Origin: Prorocentrum cordatum
Taxonomy: Eukaryota; Sar; Dinophyceae; Prorocentrales; Prorocentraceae
Length of the DNA stretch: 64,000 nt
Direction of reading: 5' to 3'
NCBI GenBank assembly: GCA_963575745.1
Contig: CAUYUJ010021698.1
Span: forward strand, 45,001-109,000
Below, one piece after another: positions 10,091 through 24,600 of this stretch. A program made the translations under genes and the position numbers. The notes under the pieces were generated by a model. That model made no database searches and was not told the DNA's origin. It saw only the letters and a program-made list of their open reading frames with translations. The first letter of the stretch is position 1. Each line of letters starts with the position of its first letter.

Positions 10091-10225
10091 CCCCCGTCTA
10101 GGGGACCCCGGCATACCACGGCTGGTGTGTGGTCTGGACGGCCTCCTGCGGGAGCTGGAGTTCTCCACCGTGCAGCTGGGCGTCACCCTCGGCGATGGCG
10201 GCCTCTCCGACGACGTCGCTGCCAG
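10091..10225 (+). CDS. PUS10: PUS10 exon a (N-terminal domain, [11 protein letters not shown])
   Basis: Acceptor CACAG at 10086-10090 and donor AG|GTGGGC at 10226; 1 nt, 44 codons, 2 nt. It encodes [20 protein letters not shown] and then a Ser/Asp-rich tail, matching the stretch of Pus10 N-terminal domains where a hydrophobic strand (FxSLxFxVSxPP in animals) follows the first zinc-binding block. Its AG end completes an arginine codon with the first base of the exon at 12764, which supports the junction. A foldback element ends only about 80 bp upstream. Confidence 0.75.
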
Positions 10226-12544
10226 GTGGGCGCCGTGAAAAAAAAAAATGGCTAGGTCGACCGCGGGGTCCATTGGTGCGCGAGCGTCCTGCGTAAGACA
10301 TCGCGTCAGGTCGCCACGCCGTCGTGCGCAAGGCCCCTTTCTCTGCGTGGCTTCGGCTGACAGGTGATGATGATGACGATGTTGATGGTGATGGTGTTGA
10401 TGATGGTGATCATGATGATTATGCTGGTGACGGTGGTGATGATGATGATGATGATGAAGATCCTATTGATGACGATGCTGTTTCATGGTGTTGCTGCTGA
10501 TGCTGATGACGATCACGTTGTTGATGATGATGATGATCACCCTGATGATGATGATGATGATGATGATGGTGGTGATGATGATGATGATGATGATGGTGAT
10601 GGTGATTCCGCTGCTACTGCTTACGATGATGATAATGATGATAGTGTTGGTGATGCTGATGGTGATGGTGCTGATGCTGATGCTGATGCGGCTGATGATC
10701 ATGATCATGGTCGTGATGATGTTGCTGATGATGTTGGTGATCATGATGATGAGAATGATGGTGCTCATGCTCATGATGATCATACCGATGGCGCTGCCGC
10801 TGATGAAAAGGATGACGATGTTTCTGATGATGACGATGATGGTGATGTGCACGATGCTGATGATAATCTGCTGCTGCTAAGGATGATGAAGAGCATGATG
10901 ATGATGCCGATGCTGATGCTGATGATGATGAGGATGCTGCTGCTGATGGTGTCGATTGTCATGATGCTGCTGCTGATGCAAAGCATGACCATGATCGTGG
11001 TGCTGATGCTCCCAATGATGATGCGCATGATGCTAATGGTGGTCGTGATGCGGATGATGTTAATGGTGTTGAATTTGATGATGCTGCTCATGATGCTGTT
11101 GATGATGACTGTGCTGATGCTGATGATAACGGTAATTGTCATTGTGATGATGTTGCTGATGATGGTGATGCTGCTGATGATGATGACGGCGATGGTGATG
11201 AGGGTTATGTTGATCATGACGGTGATGTCGAGGATGATGATGTTGATGATGATGTTCATCATCATGATGTTGATGGTGGCGATGGCTTTGTTGATATTGA
11301 TGATTGCACTGATGGCATTGGTTCCGGCAAGGATCACGATTGATGGTGATGATGATGTTGATGGTGATGAATGTGATATTGATGATGTGGATGATGGTGA
11401 TGAAAATTCGGCGTCTGGTGTTGTGTTTGATGACGGTGATTCTCATGATAAGCGATCGTGGTGGTAGTGATGAGCATGACAATGGTGTTGCTGATGGTAA
11501 TGATGATGATGCTGATGCTGATGATGATGATGAGGATGCGCTTTCTGCTGATGATGATGAGGATGGCCATGTTGCTGATGCTGCGTCTGAGGTTGTGTAT
11601 GCGCATGTGCTACAGATTATGAGAGATCATGGTGGTGATGATACGCATCATGATGGTGGTGACGATGCTGCTGATGATGACGATCATGATGGAAATGCTG
11701 TTGGAGTATGATGATGGTGATGAGGACGATAATGATGATCATGGTGCAGCTGCTGATGATGATGATCAGGATGATCATGCAGGTGGAACAGAGGATGCTG
11801 ATGGGAATTCTAGTGATGCGGATGCTACTGGTGATGCTGAGCATGATGATACTGATGATGAGTTTGAGGATGATCCCGCTGATGACGATTGTAAGCATGG
11901 TGGCGATGAGCATGGTCATGATCATGAGTGTGGTGATGTTGCTCCTGATTATGGTGAGCAGGTCGCGCTGACGATGCTAGTGATGATAAGCAGTATCATC
12001 ATGATGATGCTGATACTGATGCTGATGCTGATGATCATACCATGCTGAGAGCGATGGCTGACGCTCATGTTGGCATTACTGATAATGCTGAGTATTATGA
12101 TTATCATGTTGATGACGACATTGCAGATGAGGATTGCCATGGTGATGGTGATGACGATGATGATGACGATGGTGATCATGATAACGGTGCTGCTGGGGAT
12201 GGTTGTGATGTTGCTGTGGATGATGACTGGGCTGCTGCTGTTGATGATGACGATGATGGGGGTGGTGATGATGATGCTGCTGTTGCTGATGACGAGGATC
12301 ATGAGGTTTCCGCTAATTGCGATGACGCTGCGGATGATGATGATGGTGATGGTGAGATGAAGATGATGATGCTGATGCTGCTTCTGATGATGCTGTTTAT
12401 GGTGATGCGCTTCGTTGTGATAGTGATGATGCTGGTGATGATGACGATGATCATGATGAGCATGATGGTGAGGATGGTGGGGATGATGATGGTGATGCTG
12501 ATGCCGATAATGTTGATAATGAGTATGATGACGACGATGATGGC

Positions 12545-12622
<78 letters not shown>

Positions 12623-15600
12623 CATCATCATGGTGATTATGGGGATGGCGATGCTGATGCTGATGCTGTGTCTGATGATGCTGATGATGCTGATGATGAT
12701 GATGATGGTGGTGATACTGATGCTGATGCTTGCACTGATGACCCCTTTCTCTCGGGGATCCAGGCTGGCACAGGGCAGCGACCGCGCATCGCTGGCCTCG
12801 GACCAGGAGGCGGCAAAGGCGAGCGTCCTGCGGGAGGTTCGCCGGGAGTTCGAGCGGAGGCACTCGAAGAAGAAGAAGAAGCAGAAGTACAGTCAACCCG
12901 AAGAGTGAGGATGGGCAATCTTCCCAAGGGTACCCCTGCATCCTGGCCTCCTCGGTCCATCCTTGGCCACTTTCGCTGGTCGCGCCCCGCTCGAAAAGCT
13001 TCGAAATGTGCGTCCGAGGCCCTTCCATCCTTATCGCGCATCCTTATGATACGGGCCGGCTGTAGCTACATCGGGGCCAGACTAGAGGATAGGATAGGGA
13101 AAGGGAGGGGGTGCGACATCTGCTGCATGCAGCTGGTTTCCGCCCCGCCGCTGGGCCCATTCCTCGAGAGATGGGCGCCTCCTGGCGCCAGGGGGCGCCC
13201 AGAAAGCCAGCTGCGTCAGCTGATGACCTACCCCGCCCTTTGCTATCCTAGCCTGTCGCTCCCCCCCGATGCATCGGCATAAATCCTTTGGGGGTCGGCG
13301 CGGGCTTCTTGGATCGGCGCTAGATCCCTGCTAGCGGTGTCTCTCCAGCTGCGCCCCTGGCGCGCTTCGCGCGCCAGGGGGATGGCCATCCGGCACCGAC
13401 CAAGGAGTTGTTCGCGCGGACCTTCGACAGTCTACGGCAGAATGCCGTTTCCTGCGCTGCCACATGCAGTCAAGTCGGGCATGTCCTGCTACAGGAGGAG
13501 TATTCAAGAATGGTGACAAATAGTATTGCGACGATTGTTCGTACTTTTGACCGCTTTTGCTTGTTGCATTTCTTCCAAATTCCGAATTTGTGTCGTTTGA
13601 CTATCTCTCTTTTTCTTCCAAATTCCGCCTGCAGGAGGACATGCCCGACCTAAACCTACAGGCACCCGCAGGCTGAGGTGGTGTCTCAGAACCCGGACCT
13701 GAACCTGCTGCTGGACCTCTCCGCGTGGCGCTTCCTCCCCCCCGTCCCCAGCTCGGGTCGGACGAAGGGGGGGTACAGAGGAAGCGTCTATGCCTCCCAG
13801 AGGGGGTCCGCGTGGATGGGGTCGGAAGATCGCGCCGCATCGCCGATGCATAGCCGATGCGACTTGATGCGGAGACCGGTTTTTTCCTTCACGCGGACGT
13901 CAACGATGCATCGCCGACGTCGCCGATGCATTGCCGGTGCATCGCCGATGCGTCGCCAATACATCGCCGATGCATCGTCGATGTATCGCCGATCGGCGCG
14001 ATCCTCCGACCCCATCTCTTCCGACTCCACCTAGGAGGTCTCTGAGGCCCATGCCAAGACCCACCCTGCCTGCCTCCAGTGTGCCCTGGGTTTCTTGTGT
14101 TCCGATAGTTTTGCTGCGGAAAGCGCTACGTTCCCACACCGAAAATGAATGGACGTCCTGGGGTCTCAGGGTTGGGTTTCTTGTGGAAGGTTTCTTGTGG
14201 TCGAGCTGCTACTGTAGGGAAAGGGGGGTCATATGACATCTGCTGCATGCACGTTGTTCTGGCCCCGCTGCCGGGCGCTTTCCCTTGATGATTTGGCACC
14301 TCCGGCGCTGGCAGGCGCCAGGGAAACCAGTTATACGCGCCTTGAGATCCGACGTTGCGACAGAACTGCAGCATCGCAATCCCGACCCCAGACCCCCTCG
14401 AGTCATGAAGAAATCACGACGGAACGTTCTTCTAATTTTCGGCTTCTGGGGGCCCTTACCATGCCTCGGGACCGTGAAAAAAACTGTTCAGGATGAAAAG
14501 CTGGTCCCGGGAAATGGTTTCTGGGGGTCGACGTCATGAAATAATCATGACGTCGGGGGTTTAGGACCAGAGGCCTAGTCCGCATCTTTCTGCTGCATTG
14601 TTCGGTCCGGATTGATCTTTGGTGGTCCACGAGCCCGTTGTGAAAAGATGCAACGCCCGGATTTCAGGGTGAGCCGATTCTCTGACCCCCGCTTGCTACA
14701 GTCGAGTCTGATCAGTAGGTCGACCCTTCCAGATCAAGCGTGCCTTTGTGTCCCGTGTTTCGCGATCCATGTTTTCTTCCTTCCTGGGGCACTGTAGTCC
14801 TTCAAATGGTCCTTGTGTCCTCTCGCGTGTCCTCTCCTGGACATCTGGCGTCTCGCTCTTTTCGAGACACGGGCCCCAGACTCTCCACCACTCCTTCGGT
14901 CCCGAGTCGTTTTCAGGATTGCCCCGAGGCCAAGCCTAAGGGCCCCGAGAGGCTGAACTTCTCCTGGCGGAAGGCCCAACTATATGTGGTTGTGAGTACC
15001 GCGTTGTTGGTACCGACCTCTTTCCATGGAGCTTTTTGGGGGACCACGACACGCGTGAGAAGTGTGCGCTGCCACTGGGGCCTCTGGTGGAGCGGTGGTG
15101 CCATGCGGGCGCTGGCTCTGGGGCCTTCGGTGGAGCTCACGTGGTGTCACGAAACGTGTGAGGGTATGCCAAGACGGGCGCTGTGGTGCCATGTGGGCGA
15201 TGCCACTGGGGTCTTCAGTGAAGCTCCTTGTGGGGCCACGAAACGTGTGAGGGGTATGCCGAATTGGGCGCGGTGGTGTCATGCGGGCGCTGCCACTGGG
15301 GCCTCCGGTGGAGCTCCCCATGTGGCCATGCAACATGTCAGGGGTGTGCCGAGAAGAGGAGGGGGGAGGAGGAAGGAGGGAGTGGACGCAGAGTTGTTTT
15401 TTGTACAAAAAGAAAGCAGAACAAAGATCCAACCCCACAAGAAACTTCCCGCCCCGATTCCTCCGAGACGCCAGGACGTCGTTGCCATCGCTCGGATGTG
15501 TGCGTTTTGTCTCGGCAGAGACCATCGAGTGGCATGTTGGGTCACCTCGCGAAAAAATACACGCACGAGGCCGAACAATGCACAGGGACGGACGTGTGCA

Positions 15601-18600
15601 TGTTTTTTCAGCAGGGACCATCGAGGAGCATTTTGGGACACTCTGCGAAACAAGACTCGCACGAAGCCTATGGACGTCCGAGCGCTTGCGAGTGTCGGGG
15701 CCCAAGCAGGCTCCCGAGACCCCCGACGTCATGATTTGTCCATGACGTCGACCCCCAGAGGTCTCGACCCATTTCCTGGGACCCGTTTTTCTTCCCGAGT
15801 TGGTTTTTCACGGTCCCGAGGCCCCGTATAAGGGCCCCCGGAGGCCAACAATAAAGAAAAAACGCCTCCCGTCGTTTTTTTTGTGGCTCGAGGGTGTTCT
15901 GGGTCGACTGTGCAGCTACCCACCCACGGGACCAGTTCGTCTGTGGGGGTGGTGTGCACACACATCGCGCACCCACCAGGGGCCGTGGCCCCCGAGACGT
16001 CTGCGGGCGAAGATCGGAGCTGGGGAGCCTCTCTCCAGAGTGTCGGTCTCGGGGGGGGGGGCCACTGTCCGGTTCCAAGGCCGTCGAAAACGACAACCGC
16101 GCGCCGCAGCATTTGCGGCCCTTCCCCCCCCACCAATCACACACACAGCCCCTCCAGTTTTGTTCGGGGGTGAGAGTCTTTTCTCGTCCCCCGACTCTGG
16201 CAGCCGTGGGCTGCGGTGGCTCTTTGTTCGGTGATCTGGGGAATGCCTGCTGGTGAGTTTCTGGTTCTGCCCAGAGGCTCCCAAGCCGCCCAAGTGGGCC
16301 CCGTTGGCAGCGGGCCGCAGCTGCGGCTGCGGGACGCGCGCCCTTGATGGCCCGACACACACACGCACACGCACACACGCACACGCACACGCACACGCAC
16401 ACACACACACACACACGCACACGCACACGCACACACACACACACACGCACACACACGCGCACACACACACACACACGCACACGCACACAGCACACACACA
16501 CACGCACACAGACACACCTCGTCGCCCGACCCGACCCGCGCGGTGTACCTCTACGGGCGCTACCGCAAGCTGGCCCGCGGGCTGCCCCAGACGCGCTGGC
16601 CCTGCACGGCCTGCCGCGGCGAGAGGCCCGGCCGCTACGGCAGGCGCTCGCAGGGCGAGGCCGCGGAGGGCGGCGCCGGCGCGGCTGGAGACCAGGGGCT
16701 GTCGTTCAGAGCCCCGAATCATCAGGGGTAACTCGGGTCAGGACTATCTCGGGTTCGTTTTTCGGGAATCCGAACCCGAGTTATCCCGGACCCGAGTTAC
16801 CCCGGATATTTCGGGCGTCCAGAGCCCCGAATCATCAGGGGTAACTCGGGTCAGGGCTAACTCGGGTCCGTTTTTCGGGAACCCAAGCCCGAGTTACCCC
16901 GGACCCGAGTTATCCCGGATAATTCGGGCGTCCAAGTCGTTAAGTCGGGCCTGGCCCTCTACAGGAGGAATATGCGAAAATAGTCCAAGCATAGTCTGGG
17001 TTTGTGTTCTGAGAGCGCTGTTGTTGTTCTCAGAACACGTCTGGGTTCTAGGAGCGTGTCGCGGTAGGTCCATGGGAATGCCCGGACGGTCGGTCCCTGC
17101 CCAAGGCTGCGCTCAGCCACGCGCAGACCCCGAGCCGCCCCGTGCGGCGAAAAAAAGTCGCGACGGTAGGTTTTCCACTATTCTTGGCTTTCGGGGGCCC
17201 TTTGCCAGGCCTCGGGACCGTGACAAGACGACTCGGGAGGAAAAACGGGTCCCGGGGAATGGGTCGAGACCTCTGGGGGTCGACGTCATAAAACAAGAAA
17301 CGAACAAACATGACGTCGGGGGTCTGGGGAGGGGGGTCTCGGATGGGGCTAGGACGAGGATAAATCCGTTCCAGCGGGTTCCGGAACGCTCTCAGAGCGT
17401 TCCGAAACGCTCTGAGAAGGCCGCGACGCCCAATACATCCTCCAGAGCCGCCAGATCTCAGACATGCTCGATTTATCCCCACCCGAATTTATCCTGGTCC
17501 TGGCTTAGCTTTTGGTAGGGTGATCCCGGGGGAGGGCGTTTTTTTTAGAAACGCCCCTTCTAGAAGGCGCGGGCCCTGTCTAGAACAGACAGTTGCAGGG
17601 GCGGAGCCTTCGAAGAAGCAGCCTCCCTTTGAGAAGCCTGCCCCCCTTCCCTCCCACCCTGTGTCCGCGCCGCCAGGCCCTGGCCTGCATCGGCCCCGAG
17701 ACATCGTGGTTCTCAAATTGTTGCTCCGAGCCCGGCGTTCTGGCCCGCTTCGGGGCCCCGGGGCCACCACAGATCGACGCGGCCCGATACATGGCGCAGA
17801 CGGATTGGGCCCAGGGCTCGAGGAGCGTGTTTCCTTTACGGTCGGGGCGTTGACCTAAGGAACCCTAAATAAGGAACGAGGCCCCTTTTCTCCATAAGTT
17901 AAACTTCGATTTCCGATCGAAAACACAAGGGGAAACCTGAGGCAAGCTGTGAAACACGTAATTAAGGAACGCGGAGCCCCTCCCCAACCAAAAGGGTTCC
18001 TTCTTCAGGGCCCCGACTGTACTGCTTGGTGCATACTGGGCATTCTAGCCCCCCAGCTTCCCCTCCCCCCCATAACGTAACGCCCCTCCCCCCCCAGTGC
18101 GCTCCGGGCACTGCCGCCGTGCGCACGGCGGGGGGGAGGCGTTACATTGTGCACCCCCCCCTGGTCCCTCCTCCCCCCTATAATGCCCATCATCGCCGAA
18201 AATGAAGAAACGAATTCCAGTCGTGATGTTTCACGATCTTGCAGTTTTTTGGATACGTCGGATTTCCCGAGACATCTGGCGTCTCGGTCTTGTTCGAGTC
18301 ACGGGCCCCCGACCACTCGACCGCTTCCCCGGGACCAGCTTTTCATCCCGGGTCGTTTTTGGCGGTCCAGAGGCCCAGTACAGGCCCAGAGAGGCCGAAA
18401 ACTATGAAAACCGCAGTGTTTTTTTTCGAGACGCCAGATCTCTTCGCGACGTCGGATTCCCTGACCCTTTGGGGCCAACCCCCCGTGGGAGCCCGTTCCG
18501 GCCAGTTTGAAGGGGGGGGGGGCGGGAGGCAAAAGTGCCAGCCGCCGCCTTGGAGCCTCAGGAACCCCAAAACGGGGCAAGAGAGTCCCCAAAGGCCCCC

Positions 18601-21600
18601 TGGACTGTCTCAGCGGGCTACGAGTCGCCGAGAGGTCGCCCCCAGACGCCCAAGTTTGCCTCCAGACGGCTCCAGAGGCCCCTCAGACGCCCCAGGAAGC
18701 CACCAAGAGGCGCCCCAAGAGGTCCTCAAGAAGGAGAAATCGTCCCATTCCTTAGCGAAGCAATGCGTTTTCAGCACAATCGCCTCTTCGCCGTTCACGA
18801 GGCCCACGACGGCCCAAGCAGCCTTCGAATATCGACCCCAGACAGCCCAAGAGGCCCCCACGAGGGCTCCAAGACGGCCTCCGAGGGCCCCGCGAGGGCC
18901 CCAGAAACCACCACAACGGCCCAGGAGAGCTCCAGGACGGCCTCAAGAGGGCCCTAGAGGGTCCCAAACGGCCTCCTGGACGGCCCACGAGGGCTACGAG
19001 TCGTCAAGAGATCATGTCAAGACGCTCAAGATTGCCTCCCGACGGCCCACAGGCCCCCAAGACGCCCCAAGAAGCCAGCAGGAGGCGTCCCAAGAGGCCC
19101 TCCAGAAACAAACAACGCCCCATTCTCTATGAACAACGTATATGTCCAGCACGTTCCCCTCTTGGGCTTTCACGAGGCACACAACAGCCCAATAAGCCTT
19201 CAAGATCGACCCAAGACAGCCCAAGAGGCTCCCAAGAGGGCTCCCAGACGGCTCAAGAGGGCGCCAAGAGGGCCCCAGAAGCCACCAAAACGGCCCAGGA
19301 GGCCCCAGGACTGCCCCAAGAGGGCCCCAACAGGGCCCCTGGAGGGCCCCAAAATGGGCCAAGAGGATCCCACAGGGCCCCCCCGACGGTTCCAGAGGGC
19401 CACGACTCGTGAGGAGATCGCTCCAAGACGCCCGATATTGCCTCCAGACGGCCCCAGAGGCCCCCCAGGCGCCCCAACAAGCCACCTGGAGGCGTCCCAA
19501 GATGTCCTCAAGAAGAGAAGATCGTCCCATTCCCTAGGGGGAACGCTTCTGTTTAGCACGTTCGCCTCTTGATCGCTCACGAGGCCCACAACAGCCCAAG
19601 AAGCCTCCAATGTCAACACAAGATAGCCCCAGAGGGCTCCAAGACGGCCCCAGGGGTCGGCGGTGCGGCGGAAGCCAATGATCAGAATTTCAGTGTACGC
19701 GTCGACCCACAATCGCCCATTGATCGCTGGTAGGGGCTCGAGGCTCGAGGCTCGCGGTGTTCGGGCGTCTGCGTTGGCGCTCGGCAGCTGTCACAGCCTC
19801 GGGATGCCTCTCCGCGGCTGTGCATCGCCGATGGCGTTTTTCTGTGGGTTGCCTTCAGTCGTGAATGTCCCTCCACAGGAGGAATATGCAAGCATAGTAT
19901 ATATAAATATAAGAAACATGCCCTGGGAACATTTTTTATAGCTTATTCCCAACCCTCCTATGGTGTGGCACTCGTTTTGAATAGAGCAGTGTGGTCGCCC
20001 CGTCCGTCTCCTCCTCCCCCCTCCTACCCTCCTCCTCTCCTGTCTCTTCCCCTCTCCTCTTCTCTCGTGCCGTCGGGCTGCGATCTGCGAAACTGTCGCC
20101 ACTTTCGTGGACTCCTGGGAGGCCCAGCGGAGGTACGTCCCACGCGGACCACCTCGAGACCTCGCGGCGCCCTGGGGGGCTGCGATCTGCGCAACCGTGG
20201 CCACTTTCGTGGGCTCCTGGGAGGCCCAGCGGAGGTGCGTCCAACGCGGACCACCTCGAGACCTCGCGGCGCCCTGGGGGGCTGCGATCTGCGCAACTGT
20301 CGCCACTTTCGTGGGCTCCTGGGAGGCCCAGCGGAGGTACGTCCCACGCGGACCACCTCGAGACCACCTCGAGACCTCGCGGTGCCCTGGGGGGCTGCGG
20401 ACTGCGAAACTGTCGCCGCTTTCGCGGGCTCCTGGGAGGCCCAGCGGAGGTACGTCCAACGCGGACCACCTCGAGACCTCGCGGCGCCCTGGGGGGCTGC
20501 GATTTGCGCAACTGTCGCCACTTTCGTGGGCCCCTGGGAGGCCCAGCGGAGGCACGTCCAACGCGGACCACCTCGAGACCTCGCGGCGCCCTGGGGGGCT
20601 GCGATCTGCGCAATTGTCGCCATTTTCGTGGGCTCCTGGGGGCCCTGCGGAGGTACGTCCAACGCAGACCACCTCGAGACCTCGCGGCGCCCTGGGGGGC
20701 TGCGATCTGCGCAACTGTCGCCACGTTCGTGGGCTCCTGGGAGCTCCAGCGGAGGTCCTCGCGGCGCCTTGGGGGGCTGCGATCTGCGCAACTGTCGCCA
20801 CTTTCGTGGGCTCCTGGGAGGTCCAGCGGAGGTACGTCCAACGCGGACCACCTTGAGACCTCGCGGCGCCCCCTGGGGGGCTGCGATCTGCGCAACTGTC
20901 GCCATTTTCGTGGGCTCCTGGGAGGCCCTGCGGAGGTACGTCCCACGCGGACCACCTCGAGACCTCGCGGCGCCCCCTGGGGGGCTGCGGTCTGCGCATC
21001 TGTCGCCGCTCTCGTGGGCTCCTGGGAGGCCCAGCAGAGGTACGTCTTACGCGTTGCCGCTGCTCTTGGTGCGCTCTTCTGAGTTCACTGATGGGTGCTC
21101 GTCTTCCGCACTGCGGGCTTTTCAGCATACCCGTCAGCATTGAGTGGTCCCGAATGTCGCAGGGTATTTTTCTCCATTTTCGAATGCGTGCCTACTATTC
21201 TTCATTCTGTCCTTCGACATCTGCCTGCAGGGGGGGCATGCCCGAGCTAAGGGTTGCCTGGATCGTCCCGCCAGAGAGCCGAGCTCCGCCTCGAGAGCCG
21301 GGCGATTCCGGGGCAGCGTCGGGGCGGGATGCATCGGCCCAGGGCGGGAAGTCGTCGGCCCACCGCCGCCCACGGATCGCCGGTGGGGGCCCGCTATAGC
21401 CTGCCCCGCTCGGGACGGCGCAGGCTCGCAGTGGGGGACATGTCGCCGAGCTATCGGCGAGTTGTCGCCGATTCCAGGTGGATTTCCCCCACCCCAGGCG
21501 CGGGCAATATTCATAATACATATATATATATATATATATATCCAGTGCGTATTGGTCTTTCCTGGAAGGAGCGCCGCAAGGCCACAGCGCACTCGGCATG

Positions 21601-24600
21601 GATACGAATCGAGCCACAAGGGGCCAGAATTGCATCCATGTCCCGTGCGCCTCGGGTGTCTGGCGAAGGGAGCCCGAAAATCCAAGCTGCAGTGGACATG
21701 GACACAAGTCTTGCCCGCACCCTGAGCTGGCCCCCCCCCTACCGTTGCCCCTCAGGAGAGGCAGGCAGCGCCGGCGCCGCCGGGCCGCCAGCCTGCAAGA
21801 GCTGCGGCGGCTCCGGGCTGCAGTACCCAGACTCGGTGCAGGACCTCGGAGAAGCAAGAGATCCCGTGAGAGCTGGGCGTGGCAGTTTCTCGCCACAGCG
21901 GGCGCTGCCGCCGTGCTTTTCCGGGCCCTGGGACTGCCGCAGAGCGATCTGGCCCGAAGCATGCAGCCAAGAGATTGAGTCTACTATGGGGCTCCAGTCC
22001 GGATTTTTCGCGATAATTTTCGAAGCGTCAGACCTTCAGTACCAGTGCCGCTGCTCGTCATTGAAAGCCTTCGTCGCCACGGCTGGACTTATATTTTTCA
22101 GTCAGAACGCACCCTCGAAGAGATCCGGGGAGTAGCGGTACTGGTACCTGCCCCCAGGATCTTGTCGGCAAGGGCCTCGTGGAGGCGTTCGGGGCCGAAG
22201 ACTGCGTGTTCCACGGCATGGGGCGCGAGGATCGGCACGTGAACCCGTGAGTGGGGCCCCGAGGGAGAGTGGCCCACCACCGAGAGCCTAACGTACTTCT
22301 TCGAGCTCAGCGTCTTGGCCAGGTTTCGAGCCCCGGGGGCCACCACAGATCGATGCGGCTCGAACAATGTAAAGATTGGGTCCAGGGCTCCAGTCGTGAT
22401 TTTTCCTAGATGTTGCAGTTTTTTCATCTGGCGTCTCGTTTTTTTTTCGAGACGCGAGCACCCGACCACTCGACCGCTTCCCTGGGGCCAGCTTTTCATC
22501 CCGAGCTGTTCTTTGACGGTCCCGATGCCCAGTAAGGGCCCCAAGAGGCCAAACACGATAAAAAACGCCATCACCATTTTTGTTCGAGATGCTGGATGTC
22601 TGAGCCAGGGTAGGCAAGGGCCCGCTACACGCAAGAGTGACCCTGGGCAAGAGTGACCTCTGGTGCGCCGCTTTTTGGAGGCCGTAGGGGGACCAAACAC
22701 GAGCGCACAAGACGCTACTACCGCATCGCCTGCGGCGATCGGGGGACCACGTTGGGCCCGCAACAAACCCAGACCCCCGACGTCATGATTTTGTTCATGA
22801 CGGCGACCCCCAGACGTCTCGATCCATTCCCCGGGACCGGTTTTTCATCCCGAGTCTTTTTTTGTTTACGGTCCCGAGGCCTGGTAAGGGCCCCCAGAGG
22901 CCGACAGTAGCGACAAACCTCGCGTCGTGATTTTGGTCATGACTCGAGGTGACTCCGGCGAAAGGTCGCTCCTACGTGCAATTCGCCGCAAGGGGGTGGA
23001 GGCCTGAGCCTCCGCCAGCCTTGGATGCCCGGGACTGGCTTTCTTTCCTGGACCCTTCCGCTCCACGGCCTCCTTTGAGCCCCTGGAGGGGACCCGAGGG
23101 AGCCTCAGCCTTGGATGCCCAGGACCGGCCTTCTTTCCTGGACCCCTCCGTTGCACGGCCTCCTCGGGAGTTCCTGGGAGGGGCCCCGAGGAGGCTGGAC
23201 AGCGGCGAAGGAGGACGTCGGCCCCGTAGATGCGACGAAGGTCCAGGGCATCTAGGGCTCCGGCCCCCGGCGTCTCGAACAAAAATTGGAGCGGCGGGTT
23301 TCGTAGGTTTCGGCTCCTCAGGGCCCTCACTTGGCCTCGGGACCCATTGGGTGCCCACTGGGGTCCCCCGATCGCCGCAGATGCGATCTTGCGTGCCGCC
23401 GGCTCCTGCCTGCACGCTTCGGGCCCTGGGGCCTCCATAAAACGATGCGGCTCGAAAAAATGGGGCAGAAAGATTGGGTCCAGGGCTCTGATCGTGATTT
23501 TCACGATGTTTCATCTTTTGGGGAGACGACGGATCTCCCCAAACATCTGGCGTCTCGGTTTTGCTCGAGTCACGGGCCCCCGACCACTCGACCGCTTCCC
23601 CGGGACCAGCTTTTCATCCTTAGCCGTTCTGTTGACGGTCCCGAGGCCCAGTAAGGGCCCCGAGAGTCCGAAAACGATATAACAAAAACGCCGTTTGTAT
23701 TTTTTCGAGACGCTGGATGTCTGTGTCAGCTCGAAAAACTTGAGACGCCAAAGCCTCAGGGTGGCTCATTAGGATTGTGGCTGTCTGTGGGTCTGAGGCG
23801 GCCCAGCATTGGTTCCGGCCAGCAGAGAGGGGGGCAGTTCCGAGGTTCTGGGTTTAGGAAGTTTTTGTTGCCAGTTTCGGCCTCCAGGATCGGTTTTCGG
23901 TCCCTGGGACGGTCCGAAACGGATCCGGGGCGACAAATTGCACCAGATGGCCTCCGCGAGGAGTCTGGGCACCGAGTGTGAGCGGATTCGGCCTCACCCC
24001 CCCCTCCTGACCGGTTTCCTGGGGCCTCAACCAGTTCCGACCCCCCAGCCGCCGCCAACAGTAGGGGAACGAGCAGTGACAGAAACAGAAGAACTCGGAG
24101 GTCCGCGCGAGTTTCGCGGATCGGCGCTGGACCCCCCTCCCTGGCGCGCGGAGCGCGCCAGGGGCGGCGCCGGAGGCGCTGCCAGGGGGGTCCAGCGCGG
24201 CTCCGAGAACTCCGCGCGAACCTCCGAGCCGAGTTGTTATGTTTATGTCATTGACTGTTCCCCTGAGCATCTATGACGTTCCAGCCTACTTTAGCCTTGA
24301 CCGCCAGAAACGATTTCGAGCACCAAGAAAGTACCGAAACCGGAGGGTTGTCGCGTGCCGGGCCCTTGGAGGCATTACTCGTTCGACACTGTCTCTCGAT
24401 ACTTTTAGGGGGCCACATGCGAACCCTACCCCTACCCCCCACGATTTCTGAGGGCGAGGGTGGGGTTCACTTCGTTCGGGTGCTCCTGGCCCCCTAACTT
24501 TACCTGGGTGCTCGAGATCGTTTTTGGGATGTGGCCCTTAAGTGCAACGGGAGCAACATAACTGAGCATGAGGACGTCGACGTCCGCTGCCTGGGACGCG

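Noticed and set aside
10364-11467. Long open frame of Met/Asp runs (367 aa) and its overlapping frames on both strands
   Set aside because: Pure by-product of the GAT array. It lies inside an intron whose flanking exons join in phase, and it has no protein-like composition.
19791-21143. Open frames of 250-450 aa over the 102-bp repeats on both strands
   Set aside because: All six frames are open because of unit length and composition; the array is inside a TIR element within an intron.
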